Assembly: GCF_003945325.1 (NCBI RefSeq)
Contig: NZ_AP019307.1
Location: 124,001 to 188,000 of the forward strand
Direction: 5' to 3'
DNA length: 64,000 bases
Source of the DNA: Nocardioides baekrokdamisoli
GTDB taxonomy: Bacteria; Actinomycetota; Actinomycetes; Propionibacteriales; Nocardioidaceae
Each line of letters starts with the position of its first letter. Position 1 is the stretch's first letter. This document shows, piece after piece, positions 44,670 to 55,827 of the stretch. The notes below the pieces were generated by a model. That model worked only from the letters and a program-made list of their open reading frames with translations. It had not been told where the DNA came from and ran no database searches. The position numbers and the translations under genes were made by a program.

Positions 44670-44701
44670 GCCGGGACGTGCACTGGCGTCGCCGGGACGT
44701 G
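44670..44701 (+). repeat. Direct repeat GCCGGGACGTG
   Basis: Eleven bases repeated at 44670-44680 and 44691-44701, with a 21-base period, just after the CitE-like gene and before its terminator. Confidence 0.6.
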
Positions 44702-44703
44702 AA

Positions 44704-44737
44704 AGAACCGCTGGCGTCTCGGGTCGCCAGCGGTTCT
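44704..44737 (+). terminator. Strong hairpin after the CitE-like gene
   Basis: Perfect 13-bp stem AGAACCGCTGGCG / CGCCAGCGGTTCT with an eight-base loop, 41 bases after the stop. It could serve map in the other direction only after a further 160 bases. Confidence 0.85.
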
Positions 44738-44900
44738 GGAGGAACGATACTCCCGCGGATCGACGTTTGGAAAGCGAGCTTGCTGTCCTACGCCTGTGTT
44801 ACGCACCACTGGTATGCCATCTCCGCCAGCACACCTACTCTGACCTGCGGAAACTCGATCGGGCTACCCCTTTCGGGGGATGAGATTCGAGCCGTTCGGA
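44738..44900. other. Intergenic stretch of lower GC, no gene seen
   Basis: 163 bases between the CitE-like terminator and the end of map, with more A/T-rich words than its surroundings. A short CCCC / GGGG hairpin near 44867-44878 could end map transcription. No tRNA, ribosome site or credible coding frame was found. Confidence 0.5.
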
Positions 44901-45665
44901 TCAGCGCTGAGTGAGGATCAGCGGCCCGTCTGCGGTGATCGCGACCGTGTGCTCCATGTGCGCGCCACGGGACTTGTCGGCGCTGCGCAGCGTCCAGCCG
45001 TCCGGGTCCGTGTAGATCTCATCGGTGGTGTGCAGGAACCACGGCTCGATCGCGATCACCAGACCGGGCTGCAGCGGGAACCCGCGCCGAGCCTTGCCGT
45101 CGTTCGGGACGTGCGGTTCTCCGTGCATGGTCCGCCCGACACCGTGGCCGCCGAACTGAAGGTTGATGCCGAGACCGGCGCCATGTGCGACCTCGCCGAT
45201 GGCGGCAGAGATGTCACCGATCCGATTGCCTGCCTGTGCTGCGGCGATGCCTGCCTCGAGCGCCCTCGTCGTCGTTTCGATCAGGCGTACGTCCTCCTCG
45301 CGGGGCGTACCGACGATCACGCTCAGCGCGCTGTCGCTCACCCAGCCGTCCACGCTGGCTGCGAAATCGACACTCAACAGGTCGCCGTCCTGCAGTACAT
45401 AGTCATGCGGGAGGCCGTGCAGGACGGCGTCGTTGACGCTAGTGCACAGCACCTTGCCGAACGGGCTCGCGCCAAAGCTCGGGTGGTAGTCGATGTAGCA
45501 GCTCTCGGCGCCGCGGTCCTTGATCATCTGGTGGGCGAGGGCGTCCAGTTCCAGGAGGTTGACGCCGACTGTGGCCTTCTCCTGAAGCGCCGTGAGGACG
45601 CTCGCGACGAACGCCCCGGCAGGCTTCATCTGCTCGATCTGGGCAGGCGTACGCAGTTCGATCAC
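44901..45665 (-). CDS. map: Methionine aminopeptidase, type I
   Basis: Removes initiator methionine. 254 residues. Metal ligands lie in LSVDFAASVDGWVSDSALSV (two Asp), GHGVGRTMHGEPHVPN (His) and VIAIEPWF (Glu), with the last Glu in AHMEHTVAIT. The GTG at 45665 (VIELRTPAQIEQM) is chosen because minus-strand TAGGCT ends seven bases upstream. A GTG at 45686 overlapping the previous stop by four bases is the alternative and adds seven residues. Lies directly behind the metallo-hydrolase gene. Confidence 0.94.
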   Translation of the reverse strand: MIELRTPAQIEQMKPAGAFVASVLTALQEKATVGVNLLELDALAHQMIKDRGAESCYIDYHPSFGASPFGKVLCTSVNDAVLHGLPHDYVLQDGDLLSVDFAASVDGWVSDSALSVIVGTPREEDVRLIETTTRALEAGIAAAQAGNRIGDISAAIGEVAHGAGLGINLQFGGHGVGRTMHGEPHVPNDGKARRGFPLQPGLVIAIEPWFLHTTDEIYTDPDGWTLRSADKSRGAHMEHTVAITADGPLILTQR

Positions 45666-45672
45666 GGTCGAA

Positions 45673-45678
45673 AGCCTA
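45673..45678 (-). promoter_or_regulatory. -10 TAGGCT for map (leaderless, decides start)
   Basis: Minus-strand TAGGCT, seven bases before GTG 45665 and inside the longer alternative reading of the gene. Confidence 0.6.
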
Positions 45679-45682
45679 GGGC

Positions 45683-46342
45683 TCACCAGCCGCGTTCACG
45701 CCATTCGCCCAGATGGGGACGCTCGGTGCCCAGTGTCGAGTCATTGCCGTGCCCCGGGTAGAACCACGTGTCATCGGGAAGCCGCTGGAAGATCCGTTCC
45801 TCGACATCGGTGATCAGTTCCTGGAATGCGGCCTCGTCACCGAAGGTGGCGCCGACGCCGCCGGGGAACAGTGAGTCGCCGGTCCACAGATGGGGGCTTC
45901 CATCGGGGTCCTGGTAGAGCAGCGCGATCGAACCGGGGGTGTGGCCGCGGACGGCGATCACCTCCAGCGCGCACTCGCCTACGTGGACCCGGTCACCCTG
46001 GCTGAGCCGGCGGGTCACGGGGACATCGGTGGCAGCCGTGATTGCGTCGGCGTCAGGCTCGCCGGCGAGGATCTCGCGGCCGTCGGCCAACGCCGGCAGC
46101 GCACGGTGGTGGTCCCAGTGCTGGTGCGTGGTGATGATCGCGGTGACTCCGTCGAGGAGCGGCGCAAGAGTTGTGGGCTCGTCGGCCGCGTCGATCAGCA
46201 ACGCCTCGCCGGTACGTCGACAGCGCAGGACATAGCAGTTGTTGGACATCGTCGGGTCGACAGCGACCTTCGTGATCTCGAGCTGCGCAAGCGTGCGTAC
46301 GTCTGCCGGTCCGCCCGGCTTCACCTCACCCGTGTAGCTCAC
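45683..46342 (-). CDS. Metallo-beta-lactamase fold hydrolase
   Basis: 219 residues with the complete binuclear metal set: THQHWDH (72-78), [19 protein letters not shown] and [12 protein letters not shown]. This is the glyoxalase II/thioesterase-like group of the superfamily, probably hydrolysing a thioester or similar small molecule. [20 protein letters not shown] is the usual N-terminal strand pair. GTG start at 46342, divergent from uvrA. Substrate not deducible. Confidence 0.88.
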   Translation of the reverse strand: MSYTGEVKPGGPADVRTLAQLEITKVAVDPTMSNNCYVLRCRRTGEALLIDAADEPTTLAPLLDGVTAIITTHQHWDHHRALPALADGREILAGEPDADAITAATDVPVTRRLSQGDRVHVGECALEVIAVRGHTPGSIALLYQDPDGSPHLWTGDSLFPGGVGATFGDEAAFQELITDVEERIFQRLPDDTWFYPGHGNDSTLGTERPHLGEWRERGW

Positions 46343-46389
46343 GTGTCCATCATGCCCGGCGGCACGACAGAATTGTCGGGGCCGCCTGT

Positions 46390-46412
46390 TAGGGTGGCGA
46401 ACATACGTTCGA
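46390..46412 (+). promoter_or_regulatory. -10 and LexA (SOS) box of uvrA
   Basis: TAGGGT (46390-46395) is followed by GCGAACATACGTTCGA (46397-46412), which matches TCGAAC-n4-GTTCGA at 11 of 12 fixed positions. The box covers the predicted transcription start, so LexA would repress by blocking initiation. Confidence 0.85.
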
Positions 46413-46432
46413 ACAGGTCGAGGGGGAGACGC

Positions 46433-49276
46433 GTGGCGGATCAGTTGGTCATCCGGGGTGCGCGGGAGCACAACCTCAAGGATGTCTCACTCGAGTTGCC
46501 CCGTGACTCGCTCATCGTCTTCACCGGCCTGTCCGGGAGCGGCAAGTCGAGCCTTGCCTTCGACACGATCTTCGCGGAGGGTCAGCGGCGCTATGTCGAG
46601 TCGCTGAGTGCGTACGCGCGGCAGTTCCTCGGCCAGATGGACAAGCCGGATGTCGACTTCATCGAGGGCCTGAGCCCGGCGGTGTCGATCGACCAGAAGT
46701 CGACGTCGAAGAACCCGCGATCGACGGTCGGGACGATCACCGAGGTGTACGACTACCTCCGGCTGCTCTACGCGCGCGCCGGTCGCCCGCACTGCCCGAC
46801 CTGCGGTGCGCCGATCGAACGTCAGACGCCCCAGCAGATCGTCGACCGCATCCTCACGATGGAGCAGGGAGCCCGTTTCCAGGTCCTCGCGCCGGTGGTC
46901 CGCGGTCGGAAGGGTGAGTACGTCGACCTCTTCCCGCAGCTGCAGGCGCAGGGCTTCAGCCGCGCGCGGGTCAATGGCGAGACCTACACGTTGGACAGCC
47001 CGCCGACGCTGGAGAAGCAGAAGAAGCACACCGTCGAGGTCGTCATCGACCGACTGCAGGTCAAGGAGTCGAGCAAGCGCCGACTCACCGACTCGGTGGA
47101 GACCGCGCTGGAGTTGGCCGGCGGCCTCGTCGTCATCGACTTCGTCGACTCTGGTGAGCAGCACAAGTTCAGCGAGCGGATGTCGTGCCCGAACGAGCAT
47201 GCGATCGACACCGATGAGCTCGAGCCTCGTTCGTTCTCGTTCAACAGCCCGTTCGGGGCCTGTCCGGCGTGCACTGGCCTGGGCACCCGGATGGAGGTCG
47301 ACCCGGAGCTCGTGATCCCGAACCCGGACGCGACCCTCGGCGAGGGCGCCGTCCAGCCGTGGAGTCAGGCCCACGTCCAGGACTACTTCCTGCGTCTGCT
47401 GGGCGCTCTCGGCGAGGAGTTGGGGTTCGACCTCAACACCCCGTGGCGGAAGCTGTCGAAGGGTGCCCAAGAGTCGATCCTCAACGGCCACCGCACCAAG
47501 GTCCACGTGGTCACGACCAACCGTTACGGCCGCCAGCGGGCGTACGACGCCGAGTTCGAGGGCGTACGTACCTACATCGAGCGCCGTCACAAGGATGCGG
47601 AGTCCGACGTCAGCCGCGAGCGGTTCGAAGGGTTCATGCGGGAGGTGCCGTGCCCGGCGTGTGGCGGGTCGCGACTCAAGCCGGTGTCCGTCGCCGTCAC
47701 GTTGGGTGCCAAGGAGTCCGGAGGCAAGGGCATCGCGGAGGTCTGCGCCATGCCGATCGCGGACGCGGCGGCGTACCTCAACGCCGTCGTTCTCACCGAT
47801 CGCGAGAAGCAGATCGCGGAGCGAGTCCTGAAGGAGATCCAGGAACGGCTGCGCTTCTTGCTCGACGTCGGACTGGACTACCTGTCCCTCAATCGTCCGT
47901 CCGGCTCGCTCAGTGGTGGTGAAGCCCAGCGGATCCGACTGGCGACCCAGATCGGGGCAGGTCTGGTCGGCGTCCTGTACGTCCTGGACGAGCCGTCGAT
48001 CGGTCTGCACCAGCGTGACAACCAGAAGCTGATCGAGACGCTCGTCCGCCTCAAGGAGCTCGGCAACACACTGATCGTCGTCGAGCACGACGAGGACACC
48101 ATTCGGGTGGCGGACTGGATCGTCGACATCGGCCCCGGCGCGGGTGAGCACGGCGGCCACGTGGTGCACAGCGGCACCGTCAAGGCCCTGTATGAGAACG
48201 AGGCGTCGCTGACCGGTCAGTATCTGTCGGGCAAGCGCTCAATCCCGGTGCCGGAGATCCGTCGACCGCGACAGAAGGGCCGCGAGCTCAAGGTCATCGG
48301 TGCCCGGGAGCACAACCTGCGCGACATCGACGTCTCATTCCCGCTCGGGCTGTTCGTCGCGGTGACCGGCGTCTCCGGATCCGGCAAGTCGACCCTGGTC
48401 AACGACATTCTCTACACGAGCCTCGCCAAGGAGATCTACGGCGCTCGCGCGATCCCGGGCAAACACAAGACGGTCAAGGGGCTCGAGCACGTCGACAAGG
48501 TCATTCACGTCGATCAGAGCCCGATCGGGCGTACGCCCCGGAGCAACCCGGCGACCTACACAGGTGTGTTCGACCACATCCGCAAATTGTTCGCCTCCAC
48601 GCCGGAGGCGAAGGTCCGCGGCTATCAGCAGGGGCGCTTCTCCTTCAATGTGAAGGGCGGCCGCTGCGAGGCCTGCGCCGGCGACGGGACGATCAAGATC
48701 GAGATGAACTTCCTGCCGGACGTGTACGTCCCGTGCGAGGTCTGTCACGGCCAGCGCTACAACCGCGAGACGCTCGAGGTGCACTACAAGGGCAAGTCGA
48801 TCGGTGAGGTTCTTGACATGCCGATCGAGGAGGCGGTCGAGTTCTTCGCGGCTGTCCCGACGATCGCGCGTCACATGAAGACACTCGTCGAGGTCGGACT
48901 GGGTTACGTACGCCTCGGCCAGCCGGCGACCACGCTGTCGGGCGGTGAGGCACAGCGCGTCAAGCTCAGTTCCGAACTGCAGAAGCGCTCCACCGGACGC
49001 ACCATGTACGTCCTCGACGAGCCGACCACCGGCCTGCATTTCGAGGACATCCGCAAGCTGCTGCTGGTGCTCGGCAAGCTCGTGGACCAGGGCAACAGCG
49101 TGCTCGTGATCGAGCACAACCTCGACGTGATCAAGACCGCGGACTGGTTGATCGACATGGGTCCGGAGGGTGGCTCCGGCGGAGGCATTGTGGTGGCCGA
49201 GGGGACCCCGGAGCAGGTGGCGAAACATCCGGACAGCCACACGGGACGCTTCCTGCAGCCTTTGCTCGGGGCCTGA
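46433..49276 (+). CDS. uvrA: Excinuclease ABC subunit A
   Basis: Damage-recognition ATPase of nucleotide excision repair. 947 residues. Two ABC modules: Walker [10 protein letters not shown] (32-40) and GVSGSGKST in the second half; signatures [20 protein letters not shown] and [20 protein letters not shown]; zinc fingers [14 protein letters not shown] and CEACAGDG...CEVCHGQ. The GTG start has GGGGGAG before it. The LexA box places it in the SOS regulon with recA. uvrC follows about 580 bases on; uvrB is not in the window. Confidence 0.98.
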   Translation: MADQLVIRGAREHNLKDVSLELPRDSLIVFTGLSGSGKSSLAFDTIFAEGQRRYVESLSAYARQFLGQMDKPDVDFIEGLSPAVSIDQKSTSKNPRSTVGTITEVYDYLRLLYARAGRPHCPTCGAPIERQTPQQIVDRILTMEQGARFQVLAPVVRGRKGEYVDLFPQLQAQGFSRARVNGETYTLDSPPTLEKQKKHTVEVVIDRLQVKESSKRRLTDSVETALELAGGLVVIDFVDSGEQHKFSERMSCPNEHAIDTDELEPRSFSFNSPFGACPACTGLGTRMEVDPELVIPNPDATLGEGAVQPWSQAHVQDYFLRLLGALGEELGFDLNTPWRKLSKGAQESILNGHRTKVHVVTTNRYGRQRAYDAEFEGVRTYIERRHKDAESDVSRERFEGFMREVPCPACGGSRLKPVSVAVTLGAKESGGKGIAEVCAMPIADAAAYLNAVVLTDREKQIAERVLKEIQERLRFLLDVGLDYLSLNRPSGSLSGGEAQRIRLATQIGAGLVGVLYVLDEPSIGLHQRDNQKLIETLVRLKELGNTLIVVEHDEDTIRVADWIVDIGPGAGEHGGHVVHSGTVKALYENEASLTGQYLSGKRSIPVPEIRRPRQKGRELKVIGAREHNLRDIDVSFPLGLFVAVTGVSGSGKSTLVNDILYTSLAKEIYGARAIPGKHKTVKGLEHVDKVIHVDQSPIGRTPRSNPATYTGVFDHIRKLFASTPEAKVRGYQQGRFSFNVKGGRCEACAGDGTIKIEMNFLPDVYVPCEVCHGQRYNRETLEVHYKGKSIGEVLDMPIEEAVEFFAAVPTIARHMKTLVEVGLGYVRLGQPATTLSGGEAQRVKLSSELQKRSTGRTMYVLDEPTTGLHFEDIRKLLLVLGKLVDQGNSVLVIEHNLDVIKTADWLIDMGPEGGSGGGIVVAEGTPEQVAKHPDSHTGRFLQPLLGA

Positions 49277-49327
49277 TTCAGGGCGGATTCACAGCGGGTG
49301 ACAGAGGGTGGCTCGAGTCGACGCCCG

Positions 49328-49333
49328 TAGGGT
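49328..49333 (+). promoter_or_regulatory. -10 TAGGGT for the Rieske gene (leaderless)
   Basis: TAGGGT ends six bases before the ATG at 49340. Confidence 0.65.
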
Positions 49334-49339
49334 GACCGC

Positions 49340-49795
49340 ATGGATGCGAACACTCCGATCAGCCGCCGGATCGTCTTCACGGGACTGGGATCCCTGGGGA
49401 TCGCCGCAGCTCTCGCCGGATGCGGCACGACGCCGACGTCGGGGACCCAGCCGAGCACGCCCGCCACCAGCGGGTCACCAAGCGGTGGTTCGAGCAGCGG
49501 CGCCGCGCCGACGCCGCTGGCGACCACGTCCGAGATCCCAGTCGGGGGCGGAATCATCCTGAGCGACCAGCGCCTGGTCATCACGCAACCCACGGCGGGC
49601 ACATTCGACGCCTTCAGCGCGGTCTGCACCCACCAGGGTTTCAACGTGACATCGGTCGCTGACGGAACGATCAGTTGTGCTCACCATGGATCGACCTACA
49701 GTGCTTCCACCGGTCAGGTCACCGGTGGCCCGGCGCCGAGCGCGCTCACCCCGGTCGCGATCAAGGTCAAGGGCGGCAGCATCTTCGCCGCCTGA
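49340..49795 (+). CDS. Rieske [2Fe-2S] lipoprotein
   Basis: 151 residues. Twin-arginine-like start (SRRIVFTGLGSLGIAAALAGC) with lipobox LAGC and Cys28, a Ser/Thr/Gly/Pro linker (30-63), then a minimal Rieske domain whose ligands are Cys96-His98 (CTHQG) and Cys113-His116 (CAHHG). TAT export fits a protein that folds with its cluster in the cytoplasm. It is not next to bc1 genes, so it is an orphan electron carrier on the outer membrane face; its partner is unknown. Leaderless ATG. Confidence 0.9.
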   Translation: MDANTPISRRIVFTGLGSLGIAAALAGCGTTPTSGTQPSTPATSGSPSGGSSSGAAPTPLATTSEIPVGGGIILSDQRLVITQPTAGTFDAFSAVCTHQGFNVTSVADGTISCAHHGSTYSASTGQVTGGPAPSALTPVAIKVKGGSIFAA

Positions 49796-49840
49796 GCGAG
49801 GCCGTCGGCCGGGCCCGACGGGAATGTCGGCGCCGGCCCA

Positions 49841-49846
49841 TAGGCT
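49841..49846 (+). promoter_or_regulatory. -10 TAGGCT for uvrC (leaderless)
   Basis: TAGGCT ends six bases before the uvrC ATG. No LexA box is seen here, unlike uvrA. Confidence 0.65.
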
Positions 49847-49852
49847 TGTCGA

Positions 49853-51805
49853 ATGGCCCACCCGCAGTCGTACCGTCCCGCGCCGGGAGAGATCCCGACG
49901 CAGCCGGGGGTCTATCGATTCCGGGACTCGACGGGCCGGGTGATCTATGTCGGCAAGGCGAAGTCCCTGCGACCGCGCCTCTCGTCATACTTCCAGGACA
50001 TCGGCAACCTGCACCCGCGTACGGCCACGATGGTGACGACGGCGGCGAGCGTCGACTGGACCGTCGTCGGCACCGAGGTCGAGGCGCTCGCGCTGGAGTA
50101 CTCGTGGATCAAGGAGTACGAACCGCGCTTCAACGTGAAGTATCGGGACGACAAGTCGTACCCGTGGCTCGCGGTCACCCTGAGTGATGAGTACCCGCGG
50201 GTGATGGTCGGGCGGGGCGCGAAGCGCAAGGGCACCCGCTATTTCGGCCCGTACGGCCACGCCTGGGCTATCCGCGAGACCGTTGACGTGCTCCTGCGGG
50301 TCTTCCCGATGCGGTCGTGCTCGAACGGTGTGTTCAAGCGTGCCGAGCAGATCGACCGACCCTGCCTGCTGGGCTACATCGGCAAGTGCAGCGCGCCGTG
50401 CGTCGGCCGGGTGACGCCGGAGGAGCACCGCGCGATTGTGGACGATTTCTGTTCGTTCATGGCCGGACAGACGCAGGGCTTCGTCCGCCGCATCGAGAAG
50501 GACATGTACGCCGCCTCGGACAGCCTGGACTTCGAGCGTGCAGCCCGTCTGCGAGATGACCTCGGAGCGCTCAACCGAGCGCTGGAGAAGCAGTCGATCG
50601 TGCTCGGTGACGGAGCCGACGTCGACGTGATCGGCCTGGTTGAGGATCCACTCGAGGTTGCGGTGCAGGTTTTCCACGTGCGCGGTGGGCGCGTGAAGGG
50701 TCAGCGAGGCTGGGTGGCTGATCGGGTCGATGACTCGACGACCGGTGACCTCGTCTCGAATTTCCTGGTGCAGTTGTACGGATCGGAGGAGCCGGACGCG
50801 ATCCCGAAGGAGATCCTCGTCCCGGCGAAGCCTGCCGAGGCGATCATCGTGGAGGAACTGCTGAGTGAGCTCCGCGGATCGAAGGTGTCGGTACGGGTCC
50901 CGCAGCGCGGTGACAAGAAGACGTTGCAGGAGACGGTCACTCGCAACGCCGAGCAGACCCTCGTGATCCACAAGACCAAGCGCGCCTCCGATCTCACAAC
51001 TCGCAATCAGGCCCTTGAGGAGCTCCGGGACGCTCTGGAGCTTGCCGAGGCCCCGTTGCGGATCGAGTGCTACGACGTCTCTCACCTGCAGGGCACCGAG
51101 ATCGTCGCCAGCATGGTGGTGTTCGAGGATGGCCTGGCGCGCAAGAGTGCGTACCGGCGCTTCATCATTCGCGATCAGGACGGCTCCGACGACCTGGCCG
51201 CGATGCGCGAGGTGATCGGCCGACGGTTCAAGCGTCTCATTGATGAGACCCGCGATGCGGGGGAGGACGGGCCGCTGCTGATCGACCCGGACACCGGGCG
51301 ACCGCGCGGATTCGCGTACGCCCCGGGGCTGGTCGTGGTTGACGGGGGACAGCCGCAGGTGATCGCTGCGACCGAGGTTCTCGCCGAGCTGGGTCTGTCC
51401 GACATTCCGGTAGTGGGGCTGGCCAAGCGACTCGAGGAGGTGTGGCTGCCCGACCAGGAGGATCCGGTGATCCTGCCGAGGTCCTCCGAGGGGCTGTACC
51501 TGCTCCAACGTGTCCGGGACGAAGCCCATCGGTTCGCCATCACCCATCACCGCAACCGGCGCTCCAAGTCGATGGTCGAGTCGGTCCTGGACGGCGTGCC
51601 CGGACTCGGTGAGATCCGACGCAAGGCCCTCATGGTTCGGTTCGGATCGGTGCGAAAGCTCCGGGCGGCCACGGTCGAGGAGATCGCGCAGGTGCCGGGC
51701 ATCGGGATGCGTACCGCTGAAGCGATCAGGAATGCGGTCGCGGACGGAACGGGATCTCCTAGGGTGGCGGTCAACACGGCGACAGGTGAGGTGGAGGAAG
51801 TCTGA
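49853..51805 (+). CDS. uvrC: Excinuclease ABC subunit C
   Basis: Makes both incisions in nucleotide excision repair. 650 residues: GIY-YIG nuclease ([30 protein letters not shown]), the conserved [17 protein letters not shown], a UVR motif ([18 protein letters not shown]), the RNase H-like 5' nuclease ([25 protein letters not shown]) and C-terminal helix-hairpin-helix pair ([32 protein letters not shown]). The ATG is set by TAGGCT six bases upstream. rapZ overlaps the stop (TGATG), starting the uvrC-rapZ-yvcK-whiA run. Confidence 0.98.
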   Translation: MAHPQSYRPAPGEIPTQPGVYRFRDSTGRVIYVGKAKSLRPRLSSYFQDIGNLHPRTATMVTTAASVDWTVVGTEVEALALEYSWIKEYEPRFNVKYRDDKSYPWLAVTLSDEYPRVMVGRGAKRKGTRYFGPYGHAWAIRETVDVLLRVFPMRSCSNGVFKRAEQIDRPCLLGYIGKCSAPCVGRVTPEEHRAIVDDFCSFMAGQTQGFVRRIEKDMYAASDSLDFERAARLRDDLGALNRALEKQSIVLGDGADVDVIGLVEDPLEVAVQVFHVRGGRVKGQRGWVADRVDDSTTGDLVSNFLVQLYGSEEPDAIPKEILVPAKPAEAIIVEELLSELRGSKVSVRVPQRGDKKTLQETVTRNAEQTLVIHKTKRASDLTTRNQALEELRDALELAEAPLRIECYDVSHLQGTEIVASMVVFEDGLARKSAYRRFIIRDQDGSDDLAAMREVIGRRFKRLIDETRDAGEDGPLLIDPDTGRPRGFAYAPGLVVVDGGQPQVIAATEVLAELGLSDIPVVGLAKRLEEVWLPDQEDPVILPRSSEGLYLLQRVRDEAHRFAITHHRNRRSKSMVESVLDGVPGLGEIRRKALMVRFGSVRKLRAATVEEIAQVPGIGMRTAEAIRNAVADGTGSPRVAVNTATGEVEEV

Positions 51806-52689
51806 TGGCGCAACGTTTGGCCGCGAATGGTGATCTCGGCGAGGTCGTGATCGTCACCGGCATGACCGGCGCCGGTCGCAGCACTGCCGCCAAGGAACTC
51901 GAGGACCTCGGCTTCTACGTGGTGGACAACCTCCCGCCCGACCTCCTGGTGAGTGTCATCGAGCTCGTCAACGCGAATGCCGGCCCCGCCCAGAGGATCG
52001 CGGTCGTGGTCGACGTACGCAGCGGGTCGTTCTTCGGCAGCCTGCGTGAGCGGTTGGCCGACGGCATCGGTCGGCCGTACACGCTGCTCTTCCTCGACGC
52101 CAACGACGAGGTCCTCGTACGCCGCCAGGAGGCGGCGCGTCGTCCGCACCCGCTGCAGGGCATCGATCGCCTGTTGGACGGGCTGGAGCGTGAGCGCGCC
52201 GTCCTCGCCGACCTCCGTGCCGAAGCTGATCTGGTCATCGACACGACCAGCCTCAACGTGCATCAACTCACCGAGCGGATCGCGAGCGCCTTCGGTACGC
52301 CGGACACCACTCGGCTCAAGGTGAGTGTGATCAGCTTCGGTTTCAAATACGGGCTGCCGGTCGATGCCGACTTCGTAGCCGACATGCGCTTCCTGCCGAA
52401 CCCGCACTGGATCCCCGAACTCCGCCCCGGCAACGGCCGTGACAATCCCGAGGTCGCCGAGTACGTGAAGAGTCGGCCGGGGGCAGCGGAATTCCTGGGT
52501 GGCTATGTTCCGGTCCTCGAAGTCGTCGCCAACGGCTACCTCCGGGAGGGCAAGCGATTCATGCGGATCGCCATCGGCTGCACCGGCGGCAAGCATCGCA
52601 GTGTCGCGATGGCCGAGGAGATCGCACAGCGGATGAGCAACGACGGTTTCGACGCCCGGGCGATCCACCGCGATCTGGGCAAGGAGTGA
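51805..52689 (+). CDS. rapZ: RapZ-type nucleotide-binding protein
   Basis: 294 residues: Walker A GMTGAGRS (19-26), Walker B-like RIAVVVDVRSG, and the C-terminal domain with SFGFKYGLPVDADFVADMRFLPNPHW and CTGGKHRSVAMAEEIA. In enterobacteria RapZ is an RNase adaptor sensing glucosamine-6-phosphate; in actinobacteria the biochemical role is less clear. It starts within the uvrC stop, and yvcK follows four bases on. Confidence 0.95.
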   Translation: MAQRLAANGDLGEVVIVTGMTGAGRSTAAKELEDLGFYVVDNLPPDLLVSVIELVNANAGPAQRIAVVVDVRSGSFFGSLRERLADGIGRPYTLLFLDANDEVLVRRQEAARRPHPLQGIDRLLDGLERERAVLADLRAEADLVIDTTSLNVHQLTERIASAFGTPDTTRLKVSVISFGFKYGLPVDADFVADMRFLPNPHWIPELRPGNGRDNPEVAEYVKSRPGAAEFLGGYVPVLEVVANGYLREGKRFMRIAIGCTGGKHRSVAMAEEIAQRMSNDGFDARAIHRDLGKE

Positions 52690-52693
52690 TCCG

Positions 52694-53674
52694 GTGACGA
52701 CCAGGAACCCCAAGGTCGTCGCGTTCGGTGGTGGACACGGCCTGCACGCATCCCTGTCAGCACTCCGCCTTCTCGAGGAGAGCAAGGAAGTCGCCGACAT
52801 CACTGCGGTCGTGACGGTCGCCGACAACGGGGGATCGTCCGGCCGGCTCCGCAAGGAGTTCGACGTGCTCCCGCCAGGCGACCTACGGATGGCGCTGGCG
52901 GCTCTCTGCGGGCGCAGCAACTGGGGTGAGACCTGGGCGAGCGTGCTCCAGCACCGCTTCGCCGGCAGCGGGGAGTTGAACGGTCACAATCTCGGCAACC
53001 TGCTCATCGTCGGGCTCTGGGAGCAATTGGGCGACCACGTCCAGGCACTCGACTGGGTCGGCCGCCTACTCGGCGCTCGCGGCCGGGTGCTCCCGATGGC
53101 GCTGGTCCCGATGGACCTCGTCGCGGACGTGCACGGTCTGGCAGAAGATCCCAAGGCCACGACTGAGGTCCGTGGCCAGGTGGCCATTGCCACAACGAGC
53201 GGCGTGATCGACTCCATCCGCCTCGTGCCTGAGGACCCGCCTGCAGCCCCTGAAGCGGTTCAGGCGATCGCGGACGCCGATTGGATCGTGCTCGGTCCCG
53301 GCTCCTGGTACACCTCGGTGCTGCCCAACTTGATGGTGCCCGCACTGCGTGAGGCGCTCGCGACGACATCGGCCAAGGTCGTCGTCGTGATGAACCTGGA
53401 CGAGCAGGCGGGGGAGACGCAGGGGCTGGGCCCCGCCGAACACCTCGCGGTGCTGGTCCAGCACGCTCCGGAGATCCCGATTCACACCGTCCTCGTCGAT
53501 CCGGAGATGGATGGGCTGAGCGACCTGCGGCAGACGGCAGCGGCGTGTGATGCGCGGCTGCTGGAGCATGTGGTCGCGGTGCCGGGAACCGCCCGGCACG
53601 ACCCCGAGACCTTGTCGAAAGCATTCGCCGCGATCTTCGCCGAGACCGGCGCTCAGCAGGCGGCCCGGGCCTGA
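52694..53674 (+). CDS. yvcK: YvcK/GlmR-family protein
   Basis: 326 residues of the CofD-like fold: VVAFGGGHGLHASLSALR, TVADNGGSSGRLRKEF, LNGHNLGNLLIVGLW and DADWIVLGPGSWYTSVLPNL. Homologues bind UDP-GlcNAc and steer carbon into cell-wall precursors (GlmR in Bacillus, CuvA in mycobacteria). GTG start with AAGGAG seven bases upstream, overlapping the end of rapZ. Linking it to rapZ, whiA and glycolysis genes fits a wall/carbon control role. Confidence 0.94.
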   Translation: MTTRNPKVVAFGGGHGLHASLSALRLLEESKEVADITAVVTVADNGGSSGRLRKEFDVLPPGDLRMALAALCGRSNWGETWASVLQHRFAGSGELNGHNLGNLLIVGLWEQLGDHVQALDWVGRLLGARGRVLPMALVPMDLVADVHGLAEDPKATTEVRGQVAIATTSGVIDSIRLVPEDPPAAPEAVQAIADADWIVLGPGSWYTSVLPNLMVPALREALATTSAKVVVVMNLDEQAGETQGLGPAEHLAVLVQHAPEIPIHTVLVDPEMDGLSDLRQTAAACDARLLEHVVAVPGTARHDPETLSKAFAAIFAETGAQQAARA

Positions 53675-53706
53675 CGGGTGTTTGACGTACGTGGGAGACT
53701 CCGGGC

Positions 53707-54690
53707 ATGGCGATGACGGCACAGGTGAAGGCTGAACTCGCGAACACACCGATCACCAAGATCTGTTGTCGGCGAGCAGAAGTGTCCACGACGTTGAGGT
53801 TCGCGGGTGGGCTCCACCTCGCCAACGGACGTGTGGTGGTGGAGGCAGAACTCGACACCGGAGCGGCTGCACGCCGACTCCGCAAGGACATCGCGGAGCT
53901 GTACGGCCACCAGGCCGAGGTTGCGGTCGTGCAGGCCAACGGGTTGCGCAAGGGGGCTCGCTACATCGTGCGGGTAGCCCGCGACGGCGAGGCGCTGGCG
54001 CGCCAGACTGGCCTCCTCGACGCAGCTGGGCGGCCCGTACGCGGTCTGCCGCCGGCGGTCGTGTCCGGCGGAGTCTGTGACTCGGTCGCGGCGTGGCGTG
54101 GCGCGTTCCTGGCTCACGGTTCGCTGACAGAGCCCGGCCGCTCGTCCTCGATGGAAGTGACTGCCCCCGGATCCGAGGCAGCACTTGCGCTGGTCGGTGT
54201 CGCGCGGCGTCTGGGCATCCAGGCGAAGGCCCGCGAGGTACGCGGTGTCGACCGGGTGGTGATCCGTGACGGTGACGCCATCGGGCAACTCCTGGCTCGT
54301 CTCGGGGCGCACGAGTCGCTGATGGCCTGGGAGGAGCGGCGCATGCGCCGTGAAGTACGCGCCACCGCGAACCGTCTGGCCAACTTCGACGACGCGAACC
54401 TCCGCCGGTCGGCCCGCGCAGCGGTTGCTGCTGGCGCGCGTGTCGAGCGCGCTGTCGAGATCCTCGGTGCAGACATCCCGGATCATCTCCAGCTTGCCGG
54501 GAAGTTGCGCCTGGAGCACAAGCAGGCTTCCTTGGAGGAGCTCGGTCAGCTGCACGAACCCCCGCTGACGAAGGACGCGATCGCCGGCAGGATCCGACGG
54601 TTGCTGGCGATGGCCGACAAGCGCGCCGAGGAGCTCGGCATCCCCGGAACCGAGGCCTCGCTCACGCCGGACATGCTGGTCGACGACTGA
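53707..54690 (+). CDS. whiA: Sporulation-type regulator WhiA
   Basis: 327 residues: an N-terminal LAGLIDADG-like pair ([40 protein letters not shown]) without nuclease acids and a C-terminal HTH ([34 protein letters not shown]). In Streptomyces it activates division genes together with WhiB; it is also present in non-sporulating actinobacteria. ATG with GGGAG upstream. Last gene of the rapZ-yvcK-whiA group. Confidence 0.95.
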   Translation: MAMTAQVKAELANTPITKICCRRAEVSTTLRFAGGLHLANGRVVVEAELDTGAAARRLRKDIAELYGHQAEVAVVQANGLRKGARYIVRVARDGEALARQTGLLDAAGRPVRGLPPAVVSGGVCDSVAAWRGAFLAHGSLTEPGRSSSMEVTAPGSEAALALVGVARRLGIQAKAREVRGVDRVVIRDGDAIGQLLARLGAHESLMAWEERRMRREVRATANRLANFDDANLRRSARAAVAAGARVERAVEILGADIPDHLQLAGKLRLEHKQASLEELGQLHEPPLTKDAIAGRIRRLLAMADKRAEELGIPGTEASLTPDMLVDD

Positions 54691-54747
54691 GGGTCCGGAC
54701 GCTCGAACACGCTGCTCCGGATGGGTATGCGCGCAGCGCGCTGATAG

Positions 54748-55824
<1,077 letters not shown>

Positions 55825-55827
55825 TTC

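Noticed and set aside
44678..44914. 78-codon frame after the CitE-like gene
   Set aside because: It crosses the terminator hairpin, has no ribosome site and overlaps the end of map.
45890..46432. 181-codon upstream extension of UvrA
   Set aside because: It lies over the divergent metallo-hydrolase gene and the LexA box.
46487..48169. 560-codon frame opposite uvrA
   Set aside because: Shadow frame; no motif, and uvrA carries all signatures.
53673..53690. Possible third copy of the TGACGG element at the yvcK stop
   Set aside because: TGACGG follows the gene end, but no matching CGTCA end, core or inverted arm is present; whiA starts 30 bases on.
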